Positions 1 through 7,322 of a DNA stretch of 64,000 bases are shown one piece after another. The position numbers were made by a program, and so were the translations under genes. The notes beneath the pieces were generated by a model. That model saw only the letters and a list, made by a program, of their open reading frames with translations, searched no databases and was not told where the DNA came from. Source of the stretch: Bacillota bacterium (GTDB lineage: Bacteria; Bacillota_E; Sulfobacillia; Sulfobacillales; JAIMBI01); assembly GCA_021828405.1 (NCBI GenBank), contig JAKARZ010000001.1, positions 124,001-188,000 of the forward strand, read 5' to 3'. The stretch's first letter is position 1; each line of letters begins with the position of its first letter.

Positions 1-206
1 TGGTGCGTCACAAACACGGCATCCACCCGGTCCGCCCCCATGTCCAGCTGAGTGAGCCGGTGCAGGGCCCCAATTCCGCAGTCGATGAGCATGGCGCGAC
101 CCCCGTGGGCAAACACGGTGCCTGCTCCCATCCGGTCTCCATCCAGTCGGGGACTGCCCGTGCCCAGACACCACACGCCGTCCTTCTCTTTTCCGCCGTC
201 CGTCAC
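1..206 (-). CDS. MBL-fold metallo-hydrolase, N-terminal part (cut by window edge)
   Basis: Reading leftward from a GTG at 206-204, the frame stays open to the window edge and gives 68 residues. It shows the start of a metallo-beta-lactamase fold hydrolase of the RNase Z-like type: LGTGSPRLDGDRMGAG, then MLIDCGIGALHRLTQL, then DAVFVTH, which normally opens the metal-binding HxHxDH motif. That motif lies just outside the window. The GTG overlaps the TGA stop of the oxidoreductase upstream (GTGA), which indicates translational coupling within the LacI-aldehyde dehydrogenase-amidohydrolase block. Substrate unknown. Confidence 0.8.
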   Translation of the reverse strand, partial: MTDGGKEKDGVWCLGTGSPRLDGDRMGAGTVFAHGGRAMLIDCGIGALHRLTQLDMGADRVDAVFVTH

Positions 207-1222
207 CACGGCTCGCCTCCCGGTGTGGCCCCACCGCGGTGGCGTCGGGCGGCTGTTGCACCCGCCTCATCGCTAGGCGGCTCCGTGATGATGGTCATCA
301 CGTCCTCCATCCGTCTCCGCTCAATTGGCCATTGACCGAGCGCCACGGCCGTCACGAAACGCCGTACCAGCTCCACCTTGCCGTGGTCGCGCTGCGCGTT
401 GGTAATTTCGGTTTCTAGGTAGCCCCGCTCACCAAACACCGCGACGTGCCGAACCCACCCGATGTCGCGCATGCCATTGATGAGCGCGCGCCGCCCGTCG
501 GGGTAGTCCACCACGATCGAGTCATGCAGCGAACTGTGCACGACCCCCACATCGCCGGCACCCGGTCCCAACAATTCGTCCACCACGTCGGCCGAGTGCG
601 TGAGGTAGAAGGATCCGTCGATGGCGGGCGCGGAGCACACCACGCTGCGAAGCGGCCCCAGCGCCGCCATGTCGCGCTTGAGCGCCTGCAACGCCGGGGC
701 CCAGCGCCACGGCGATGATGACGCGATGACGAGCCCACGTGACTCGGCCAGGTCCAACAGCTCCAGAGCTTCTTGCTTGGTGGCCGTGAACGGCTTATCG
801 ACAAAAACATGGCGACCCGCTTGGAGGGCCGCCCTTGCCAGGAAAAAATGCGTGGACGCCAACTTGGTGCAGATCCACACCGCCTCGGTGCGGCGAAACA
901 CCTCGGCGGGGGAGGCCACCACCTCGGTCACCCCAAGGCGGGCAGCGTGACGCTCGGCCGTGGCGCTGTCGTCCGACCACCAGCACACCACGCGGGTGTC
1001 GCGCATCACTGGGTCGCGTTTCAAGTCCGCCCCCGTGACGGGCGGCGGATCCTGGGCCAACCCTTGAGGACGGATGGTGGCCACGTGCGCCTCCATCCGA
1101 GCGTCGAGCGGCTTCATGGCCACCATGGGAAACTGGGCGCTGCTTGCGCAGTTCAGAATCGACGTATACTCAAAGGCATGCATGATGTCGGTTCCCATCA
1201 TCCCAATGCGCACCGTGGTCAT
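203..1222 (-). CDS. Gfo/Idh/MocA-family oxidoreductase
   Basis: A 339-residue protein of the Gfo/Idh/MocA family, NAD(P)-dependent enzymes that mostly oxidise or reduce sugars and cyclitols. The N-terminal Rossmann part starts TTVRIGMMGTDIMHAF. The middle has the family signature GRHVFVDKPFTATKQEA, in which the lysine of the DKP motif is the usual catalytic lysine. The N-terminus is longer between strands than in typical sugar dehydrogenases. The C-terminal domain is short and the last 25 residues look disordered. It lies 45 bp after the amidohydrolase stop on the same strand and overlaps the MBL hydrolase by 4 bp. The ribosome binding signal is weak and touches the ATG, so a slightly later start is possible. 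Substrate not deducible. Confidence 0.8.
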   Translation of the reverse strand: MTTVRIGMMGTDIMHAFEYTSILNCASSAQFPMVAMKPLDARMEAHVATIRPQGLAQDPPPVTGADLKRDPVMRDTRVVCWWSDDSATAERHAARLGVTEVVASPAEVFRRTEAVWICTKLASTHFFLARAALQAGRHVFVDKPFTATKQEALELLDLAESRGLVIASSSPWRWAPALQALKRDMAALGPLRSVVCSAPAIDGSFYLTHSADVVDELLGPGAGDVGVVHSSLHDSIVVDYPDGRRALINGMRDIGWVRHVAVFGERGYLETEITNAQRDHGKVELVRRFVTAVALGQWPIERRRMEDVMTIITEPPSDEAGATAARRHRGGATPGGEPW

Positions 1223-1224
1223 CC

Positions 1225-1250
1225 TTTCGACGGGCCTTTTCGACGGGCCT
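1225..1250. repeat. Perfect tandem 13-mer before the oxidoreductase start
   Basis: TTTCGACGGGCCT occurs twice head to tail and abuts the start codon region of the oxidoreductase on the minus strand. The copies fill most of the gap after the amidohydrolase stop. A change of copy number would alter the spacing between stop and start. Confidence 0.8.
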
Positions 1251-1267
1251 TTTCAACCCGATCCGAC

Positions 1268-2041
1268 TCAGTGGGACGCGCCGGCCATCGGGTCGGCACC
1301 GGCCTCCCCGATTCCAAATAGACGGACGGCGACGTCGCCAAACACCAACGCCTCATCCGCCGCCTCCAGTGCCAACGCGTGACATTTCGCCAGCTCGACG
1401 GGGATGGCGCCGATGAGGTCGCTGCCGTACAGCAGGCGCTGGGCGCCGATCGCACGCCGCATGCCGCGCAGATCCTGCGAACCCGCGGCCGAGGATTCGA
1501 GCCACACATTGTCGCAGGTGCGGGCCACGGCCAGAGCGGCGCCGCCCACGATGCCCCCGCCGGCATGACAAAGGACAAACGGCACCGTGGGGTGCCGCTG
1601 AATCATCGGCAGCCACACTCCCGGGTCGGCAAAGGGAATGCCCATCCCGGTGTGAATCAGGACGGGAATGCCCAGATCGCTGGCCGCCGCCACCACCGCC
1701 TCCGCCCCTGGCGACGCAGGGCCGACCGCATGGCCGATGGTGTGCAGCTTGACACCCACAAAACCCAGGTCCTCCACGCACCGTCGGATTTCCCCCAGGT
1801 AGGCTTGCGGCGGCCCGTGCGGCGGCATGCTGGCGATGCCATACACGCGGCCGGGATGGTCCGCCGCCATCTGTGCGATTTGGTCGTGCACCTTAGGGGG
1901 GTTCCATACCCCGGGAAACGGCTGTACCAACGAGGTTCGGATCCCATAGCGATCCATGGCTGCCAGCAGATCTGCCGGCGACTGGTCCAACCCAAACACG
2001 TCACAGGTTCCCACATGCGCATGCGCGTCGGTGATCGTCAC
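1268..2041 (-). CDS. Amidohydrolase family protein (ACMSD-type TIM barrel)
   Basis: A 257-residue metal-dependent hydrolase or decarboxylase of the amidohydrolase-2 group. The N-terminal metal site reads TITDAHAHVG. Later markers are VGVKLHTIGHA (barrel lysine/histidine region), IPVLIHTGMG, FVLCHAGGG and LLYGSDLIG, where the aspartate is the usual C-terminal metal or catalytic residue. A longer reading frame runs back to 2176, but the GTG at 2041 is preceded by AGGAGG at the right distance and leads straight into the first beta strand, so it is preferred. The gene has its own promoter with a LacI-type operator. Context with an aldehyde dehydrogenase and a Gfo/Idh enzyme suggests breakdown of a sugar acid or ring-derived compound; the substrate is unknown. 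Confidence 0.85.
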   Translation of the reverse strand: MTITDAHAHVGTCDVFGLDQSPADLLAAMDRYGIRTSLVQPFPGVWNPPKVHDQIAQMAADHPGRVYGIASMPPHGPPQAYLGEIRRCVEDLGFVGVKLHTIGHAVGPASPGAEAVVAAASDLGIPVLIHTGMGIPFADPGVWLPMIQRHPTVPFVLCHAGGGIVGGAALAVARTCDNVWLESSAAGSQDLRGMRRAIGAQRLLYGSDLIGAIPVELAKCHALALEAADEALVFGDVAVRLFGIGEAGADPMAGASH

Positions 2042-2054
2042 GGGTACCGCCTCC

Positions 2055-2097
2055 TGACTACGTAACCAGCATACGTATTCACAAACTACTCTGTCAA
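2055..2097 (-). promoter_or_regulatory. Promoter with LacI-type operator upstream of the amidohydrolase
   Basis: On the minus strand, TTGACA (2097-2092) and TATGCT (2073-2068) are separated by 18 nt. Two bases after the -10 box comes TTACGTAGTCA, whose GTAGTC half matches one arm of the palindrome in front of the LacI gene. A second palindrome, ATACGTAT, lies at 2071-2078. Both are likely operator elements. Confidence 0.6.
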
Positions 2098-2151
2098 GCC
2101 TCCCGGCTGGTGGGAATTGTGGCGAGCGGGGCGCGAGAGGTCCGCCCGCGA

Positions 2152-3591
2152 CTAAGGCCCGTAGTACACGGCGCAAGTTTTGGTGTCGGAATAGAAGTCA
2201 AGTGCGGCCGACCCCTGCTCTCGGCTGTGCGTGCTGGACTGCTTCATGCCGCCGAACGGGGCGGCATACTCCACGCCCGCGGTTTCCTGATTCACCCGCA
2301 CCATTCCCACCGCGGCTTGCTCCATGAACGCCAGTCCTTGCGCTAAGTTGGCGGTGAAAACGGCGGCGCTGAGGCCATACACCGTCTGATTGCACAGCGC
2401 CACCGCCTCGTCGAAGTCGCGCGCGGGGAGCGCCACCGCCAGCGGGCCAAATATTTCGTCCTGCACCAGCACATCGTCGGCCGCAACGTCGGCCACCACC
2501 GTCGGACGCACGTAGTAGCCGGCTTCCCAATCGACGCCGTCCTGTGGCGCCGCCGCGATCGTGCGGGCCCTTCGTGCGCGCGCCTGATAGTCCGTCACCT
2601 TCCGGAACTGGTTCAAAGAGGCCACTGGCCCGACGTAGGTGCGGGGATCTCGCGCGGCCCCCACCCGCACGTCGGCCATGGCAGCCCCGAGCGCCTGCTG
2701 GAAGGCGGGGAAAATCGCATCGTCCACGATGATGCGGCTGGTGGCCGTGCACTTTTGGCCCGCCGACCGGAACGCCCCGCTGATGATGGCCGGCACGGCC
2801 AGCGCCAGGTTGGCGTCAGCCAGCACCACCGCCGCGTTTTTGCCGCCCATCTCCACCTGGCATTTGATGTTGCGCCGGGCCGCCGTGGACGCCACCCCCA
2901 TGCCGGTGGCCGCCGAGCCCGTGACGCTTATCGCGTCGATGGCGCCTTCCTCCACCAGCCACTGGCCCACCCGCGAGCCGCGGCCAATCACCAGGTTGAG
3001 CGTCCCGGCCGGCAACCCGCCCTCCGCCAGCAGTTCCGTCAGTCGCACGGCCGTCAGCGAAGCGCCCTCGGCGGGCTTCCACACCACCGTGTTGCCGCAG
3101 ATCAGGGCCGGGGCCACCTTCCACAGCGGAATCGCGACGGGAAAGTTCCAGGGGGTGATCACCCCCACCACCCCAAGCGGCACTCGGGTCGTGTACTGCA
3201 GAACCTGGGGCTGGCTGTGGGGGATGACGGCGCCCACCGCCCGCATGCCCTCCCCGGCGTAGTACCGCAGGATCTGTACACCTCGGGCGACTTCCCCGGT
3301 CATCTCCCCAATGGGCTTACCCACCTCGCGGCTTCCCAGCTCCGCAAGCTCTGCCTGGTGGGCCTCCAGCACGTCCGCCAGATGGCGGAGATGCTCTCCA
3401 CGCGCCGAGAGCGGCATGGCGGCCCACCCGCGAGCCGCCCGGTGTGCCGCGTCGCATGCCCGAGCCATCTCGTCGACCTCCGACAAGTGCAGCAGACCCA
3501 CCTGCTCCGACACCTGCGATGGATCGCACACCACCATGGGGTCGCCCTGAGGCGTCACCCACTCGCCGCCGATCCAATTCCGAGATTCCAT
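2152..3591 (-). CDS. Aldehyde dehydrogenase (2-oxoglutarate-semialdehyde dehydrogenase-like)
   Basis: A 479-residue NAD(P)+-dependent aldehyde dehydrogenase of normal length. Motifs: VVGVITPWNFPVAIPLWK (cofactor binding), VTGSAATG, EMGGKNA with the general-base glutamate, and AGQKCTATSR with the catalytic cysteine. The QKCTATSR context is typical of the 2-oxoglutarate-semialdehyde (2,5-dioxovalerate) group at the end of non-phosphorylating pentose and aldarate breakdown. The exact substrate remains inference. The frame opens at 3654, but the ATG at 3591 follows GGAGG with good spacing and starts ESRNWIGGEW, the normal family N-terminus. The stop of the LacI gene lies 69 bp upstream on the same strand, so the two genes are probably co-transcribed. 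Confidence 0.88.
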   Translation of the reverse strand: MESRNWIGGEWVTPQGDPMVVCDPSQVSEQVGLLHLSEVDEMARACDAAHRAARGWAAMPLSARGEHLRHLADVLEAHQAELAELGSREVGKPIGEMTGEVARGVQILRYYAGEGMRAVGAVIPHSQPQVLQYTTRVPLGVVGVITPWNFPVAIPLWKVAPALICGNTVVWKPAEGASLTAVRLTELLAEGGLPAGTLNLVIGRGSRVGQWLVEEGAIDAISVTGSAATGMGVASTAARRNIKCQVEMGGKNAAVVLADANLALAVPAIISGAFRSAGQKCTATSRIIVDDAIFPAFQQALGAAMADVRVGAARDPRTYVGPVASLNQFRKVTDYQARARRARTIAAAPQDGVDWEAGYYVRPTVVADVAADDVLVQDEIFGPLAVALPARDFDEAVALCNQTVYGLSAAVFTANLAQGLAFMEQAAVGMVRVNQETAGVEYAAPFGGMKQSSTHSREQGSAALDFYSDTKTCAVYYGP

Positions 3592-3660
3592 CCCCCACGC
3601 CTCCTCCGTCGACCCTCGCCCTGCCTGTTGGGACACCGTCTTCGAGAGAACCAAACCGCC

Positions 3661-4659
3661 TCACATCCACGGCGCGTGAGCCGTGGACCCCCGGATCACG
3701 ACGGGAGCGTCCATCTGGCGGCGGGTGGGCTCCCGGTCGGGCTCCGCGATGCGCCGGAGCAGCAGGTCCACCGCCGCCGACACCATGCCGCTCAGGGGCT
3801 GAATAGCCGTCGTGAGGTCGTAGGATGCCCAGCTCGCCATCTCGACCCCATTGAAGCCCACCACCCACAAGTCGTCCGGGACCGTCCTGCCTTGCGCGCG
3901 CGCCGCATCCAGCACGGCAAACGCCATCAGGTCGGCCACCGCCAGCACGGTGTCTGGTCGTGGCTCCCGTGCCAAAAACGCCATGGCCACCTCATGCGCC
4001 ACATCGTAGGAAAACCGGCCGTTCACCGTGGTGACTTCGGCCGCCCCGCCGTCTTCACACCCGCGGCGAAACCCGCGCAAGCGCTCGCCGGCTGTGCTTG
4101 CGTCGGCCGGCCCTCCGACCAGCACGATGCGGCGCCGCCCGTGGCGCGTGACATATCGCGCTAAGTCGTAGGCCGCGGCCTCGTTGTTCGTGCACACTTG
4201 GTCCACCGCCAAGTGCGGCGCCGTTCGGTTCAGCAGCACCAAGGGAACCTTAGCGCTGGTGGCCGTTTCCAGCACCGCCGGGGTCGCGGCCGTGAAAACC
4301 AACCCATCCACCAGGTGCTCGTTGATCGCTTCGATCGCCGCGCGGTCGCCCATGTCGGCGCCCACCCACACCATGAGGCGCTGCTGGCGCCGACTCACTT
4401 CCTCCGACAGGCTGTTCAAGAGCTTCTGGTAGAACGGGTTGGCCAGGTTATCCACCACCACACCCACCACGTCCAGGGGAATGCCCCGCATCGAGCGCGC
4501 CAGCCGGTTCGGCGTGTAGCCGGTGGCAGCGAGCACCGCCAGGACTTCCTGCCGGGCCGACGCGCGCACGCGGGGATCTCCGCGCAGGACGCGCGACACG
4601 GTGCTTTGCGATACCCCGGCCTTGAGCGCGATGTCGCGACTGGTCAGTTTCGGGGCCAT
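3661..4659 (-). CDS. LacI-family transcriptional regulator
   Basis: A 332-residue LacI/GalR-type repressor. Residues 5-25 form the helix-turn-helix (TSRDIALKAGVSQSTVSRVL) and are followed by the hinge region. The rest is a periplasmic-binding-protein-like effector domain with DVVGVVVDNLANPFY and DGLVFTAATPAV. The frame is open upstream to 5337, but the ATG at 4659 has GGGAGG eight bases before it and begins exactly at the DNA-binding domain. A perfect palindrome lies at its own promoter, so autoregulation is likely. It heads the aldehyde dehydrogenase operon, and a matching operator half-site stands before the amidohydrolase. Confidence 0.92.
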   Translation of the reverse strand: MAPKLTSRDIALKAGVSQSTVSRVLRGDPRVRASARQEVLAVLAATGYTPNRLARSMRGIPLDVVGVVVDNLANPFYQKLLNSLSEEVSRRQQRLMVWVGADMGDRAAIEAINEHLVDGLVFTAATPAVLETATSAKVPLVLLNRTAPHLAVDQVCTNNEAAAYDLARYVTRHGRRRIVLVGGPADASTAGERLRGFRRGCEDGGAAEVTTVNGRFSYDVAHEVAMAFLAREPRPDTVLAVADLMAFAVLDAARAQGRTVPDDLWVVGFNGVEMASWASYDLTTAIQPLSGMVSAAVDLLLRRIAEPDREPTRRQMDAPVVIRGSTAHAPWM

Positions 4660-4688
4660 TGTCCACCTCCCGGCGAAGCCACGTGAAG

Positions 4689-4732
4689 AGACTACGTAGT
4701 CTGAGCGTAAGGCTTTTCTCGGGGCGTGTCCA
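4689..4732 (-). promoter_or_regulatory. LacI promoter with palindromic operator
   Basis: The minus strand has TGGACA (4732-4727), a 17-nt spacer and TACGCT (4709-4704). The perfect 14-bp palindrome AGACTACGTAGTCT at 4689-4702 follows directly. Its centre and its position relative to the -10 box match the site upstream of the amidohydrolase. Confidence 0.65.
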
Positions 4733-4857
4733 GCGACCGACGCGTTCGTCGCTTTCGCGCACGCGGCCACAGATCCTGGCGAGGGGCCGTCACCGCTGGG
4801 GCTGTCCGAGTGGCCGACCGCGCGGATCACAAGGTAGAATGGGGGCGGGGACCTGCG

Positions 4858-5541
4858 GTGAGGCGTGGGAAGCTTTTGGCTTGGCAGCTGGCTGGGGCCT
4901 GGGTTGTGATGGGATCGGTATTGTTTGGTGCCGCCGGTACCATCGCATGGGCGGCAGGATGGGTGTTCCTGGCCACGTTTTTCGCTTTTGTGTTGCTCCT
5001 GGCCCGATGGCTGTGGGTTCACAACCCCGATTTGCTTTACGAGCGACTGACCGCCGGCGGCTTCCGCGGCCAGGTGTCGTGGGACAAAGTGTTTTTCCCC
5101 CTGATAAATCTCCTCATGTTGGCCTGGCTCGCCCTGGTGGCACTGGACGCCGTCCGCTTCCACTGGTCTCACATGCCGCTGGCCGTCCAGGTCGCTGGAC
5201 TGGTGGTGCTGCTGCTGTCCTATGCACTGCTCTTCGCGACCTTCCGGGTCAACTCCTATCTCTCCCCGGTGATACGGCTTCAGCGAGAGCGTGGACAGAC
5301 GGTGGTGACGACCGGTCCATATCGTTGGCTCCGCCACCCCATGTACTCAGCGGGGACGCTGCTCGTGGTCGGCGCCGCACTGCTATTGGGATCGTGGATT
5401 GGACTCGCGGTCAGCGCATCCATCCCCGCAGCGCTGGCCTGGCGTGCCGTCCAAGAGGAACGCACCCTGGCGGCGGAGCTGTCCGGCTATAAGGAATACC
5501 AGAAACGAGTAAAATACCGCTTTATTCCTTATGTGTGGTGA
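4858..5541 (+). CDS. Isoprenylcysteine carboxyl methyltransferase-like membrane protein
   Basis: A 227-residue integral membrane protein with about five hydrophobic segments. The C-terminal signature TTGPYRWLRHPMYSAGT followed by EERTLAAELSGYKEY is characteristic of the ICMT/PEMT family of SAM-dependent membrane methyltransferases; the RHPMY motif and the later ExxL..YxxY residues line the cofactor pocket. Bacterial members rarely have known substrates (isoprenoid, lipid or small thiol groups). The frame is open from 4726; the GTG at 4858 was chosen because it precedes the first membrane segment after a G-rich stretch, so the start is uncertain. Its last codons overlap an upstream extension of the next methyltransferase frame. 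Confidence 0.75.
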   Translation: MRRGKLLAWQLAGAWVVMGSVLFGAAGTIAWAAGWVFLATFFAFVLLLARWLWVHNPDLLYERLTAGGFRGQVSWDKVFFPLINLLMLAWLALVALDAVRFHWSHMPLAVQVAGLVVLLLSYALLFATFRVNSYLSPVIRLQRERGQTVVTTGPYRWLRHPMYSAGTLLVVGAALLLGSWIGLAVSASIPAALAWRAVQEERTLAAELSGYKEYQKRVKYRFIPYVW

Positions 5542-5639
5542 TGCACAGGCTGTCCGAAGCCGGTTGTCATACCGCTCCCGTCAAGCACCGCGAATTGGCG
5601 GATCGGGTCGCGGGGGTGTGGCATGAAAGGAGCAGGGGA

Positions 5640-6620
5640 ATGTCCGCAGTTTTTTCGTGGGCGCCCGTTCAGTCCATCGCGAGTTTGGAGCAGAGCCGCG
5701 CACTGCGCTTTCGCCCCGAGTGGCGCCCGCTACTTCTCAGCTACTTTGGCCTGGTGCCCGGGATGAGGGTCTTGGAGGTGGCCTCGGGCCCGGGAACCCT
5801 GGCACCCTATTTCGCCGCCGGCATAGCCCCCGGAACCGTCGTCGGGTTGGACTTGGACCCGGAATTTGTGGCCTGGGCGCGGCGTCAGGCCGAGCGAAGC
5901 GGCGCGCGCGGCGTGGAGTACGTCGTGGGGGATGCCTATGCCCTCCCCTTTCCGGCGGAGTCATTCGATGCCGTGCTGAGCTACACGGGCATCGGGGTTC
6001 TCTCTGACCCCGAATCGGCGCTCCGCGAAATGTGGAGGGTGTGTCGGGCCGAGGGCGTGATCGCGGTGTCCGAGGCCGTGACGGGACCGTTCGGCATCGA
6101 GTTTGGGGGGCTGGATAGCATCCCGGGACGCGCGGAGGCGTTCGAGGGCGCGGCGCGATACTGGGAGCTCCGCGTCCGCGTCATGACGACGCGGCCGCAC
6201 GGCAGGTTCGGCAGCACCGCTTGGCCGACTCCCGCCCTGTTCGGCCTCCTGGCGTCGATGGGCCTGGGCGACTGGCGGCTCAACGCCTGGGGATACGCTG
6301 AGGCACCCGACGACGACAGTCGGCACGAGGGGCGGGCAGCGTATCGACATCTTGCCGCCTCGGCCGAGGTTCAGCAATGGCACCAGGCTCGCGTCGACAA
6401 CCTCGTGGGGGCGGCGCTCTCTCCCGAGGAGTGGGATGATCTGGAGCGGCTCACCGCCGCACGCGGCCGGTGGCTCGCAGAGGCACGAACCTTCGACTGG
6501 GCCGCGGGCCTGTCGGTGGTGGCGTCCGGCAGAAAGCCCGACGGCGGCCATGCTCGCCGCTTGGGCACGACCGGCCCAGCCGTTCCCCCACCGAGGGATC
6601 GGCGCGACGTCCTGTTATGA
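5640..6620 (+). CDS. Class I SAM-dependent methyltransferase
   Basis: A 326-residue class I methyltransferase. Motif I is VLEVASGPGTLAPYFA, the acidic residue of motif II is in VVGLDLDPEF, and VEYVVGDAYALPFPAESFDAVLSY gives the motif III-IV region typical of UbiE/Methyltransf_11 proteins. The frame opens at 5535; the ATG at 5640 has AAGGAG upstream and matches the usual N-terminus. The last ~25 residues are arginine- and proline-rich and probably unstructured. It follows the membrane methyltransferase by about 100 bp on the same strand, so the two may act together on an unknown metabolite. Confidence 0.8.
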   Translation: MSAVFSWAPVQSIASLEQSRALRFRPEWRPLLLSYFGLVPGMRVLEVASGPGTLAPYFAAGIAPGTVVGLDLDPEFVAWARRQAERSGARGVEYVVGDAYALPFPAESFDAVLSYTGIGVLSDPESALREMWRVCRAEGVIAVSEAVTGPFGIEFGGLDSIPGRAEAFEGAARYWELRVRVMTTRPHGRFGSTAWPTPALFGLLASMGLGDWRLNAWGYAEAPDDDSRHEGRAAYRHLAASAEVQQWHQARVDNLVGAALSPEEWDDLERLTAARGRWLAEARTFDWAAGLSVVASGRKPDGGHARRLGTTGPAVPPPRDRRDVLL

Positions 6621-6666
6621 TGACACCGCGGGTGTATCGAGCTGCTTTTCGCGGGAGGTGAGGAAG

Positions 6667-6924
6667 ATGGGAACGTTTCGGCGCGAAGTGCACGGTCGCA
6701 ACGACGCAGGCTTCTGGGGAGGCGTTTTTGGTGTTGTAACTCTGGTGTTGGGCTGGGTCCCGCTACTGGGGGCACTCTTCACTGACATGTTCGGCGTGCT
6801 GGCTGTTATATTCGGCATCGTCGGCATGACGCGCCCGGGGCCGAAGCGCATGGCCATGCTGGGCGTGGGGCTCGGGGTCGTTATGCTGGTGCTGAAGCAC
6901 CTCCCGATCTTGAACGTCATTTAG
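6667..6924 (+). CDS. Small membrane protein, unknown function
   Basis: An 85-residue protein with two to three hydrophobic helices (VFGVVTLVLGWVPLLGALF, MFGVLAVIFGIVGM, LGVGLGVVMLVL) and short basic loops. This pattern resembles DUF4190-like small membrane proteins but contains no catalytic motif. GGGAGGTGAGG precedes the ATG at 6667, making this start much better than the open frame back to 6352. It starts 46 bp after the methyltransferase stop and may be the last gene of that unit. Confidence 0.7.
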   Translation: MGTFRREVHGRNDAGFWGGVFGVVTLVLGWVPLLGALFTDMFGVLAVIFGIVGMTRPGPKRMAMLGVGLGVVMLVLKHLPILNVI

Positions 6925-7322
6925 CATACGGGTCCGAACAGGTGGCGCACCGCCAGCGCTGCAGAACCCAGCGAGATCCGCATCGCGCGGCCGCTTCTCA
7001 TATTCCGCGCCGCTTAGGCTGCGGCGCCGGGCATTAGGTGTGTTTACCCTCTTGTCTATTTTGCCTGCCCCGGCAGGGCCGCCCCCGAGCGACACGAACC
7101 CAAGCCACATGTCTTGGAGCACGCCGCAGCGTCGATGCCTTCGTCCGGCGGGTAGAATGGCACCAAGACGGTTGGCTCAGCTCAGGACGTTGTTCCGCGC
7201 GCACTCCCATCTCAGCGGCGTCATCAGCCAAACGCTTGCGCATGTTGCAGGTGTTCTTGGATGACACGGTTGCAGTACGGTGGTAGCGTGGCCCCAGAAC
7301 TATCAAGAACGGGGGCCGTGCC
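6925..7322. other. Intergenic region before the ABC transporter
   Basis: I see no convincing gene here. Short frames on both strands lack ribosome sites and domain sense. The short inverted repeat CTGCC/GGCAG near 7066-7077 is too small to call a terminator. Confidence 0.5.

Noticed and set aside
2755..4164. Long plus-strand open frame opposite the aldehyde dehydrogenase and LacI genes
   Set aside because: Arginine-, histidine- and proline-rich shadow of two clear minus-strand genes; no ribosome site or domain.
4660..5337. N-terminal extension of the LacI frame
   Set aside because: The DNA-binding domain begins at the ATG at 4659 with a good ribosome site; the extension overlaps a promoter, an operator and a gene on the other strand.
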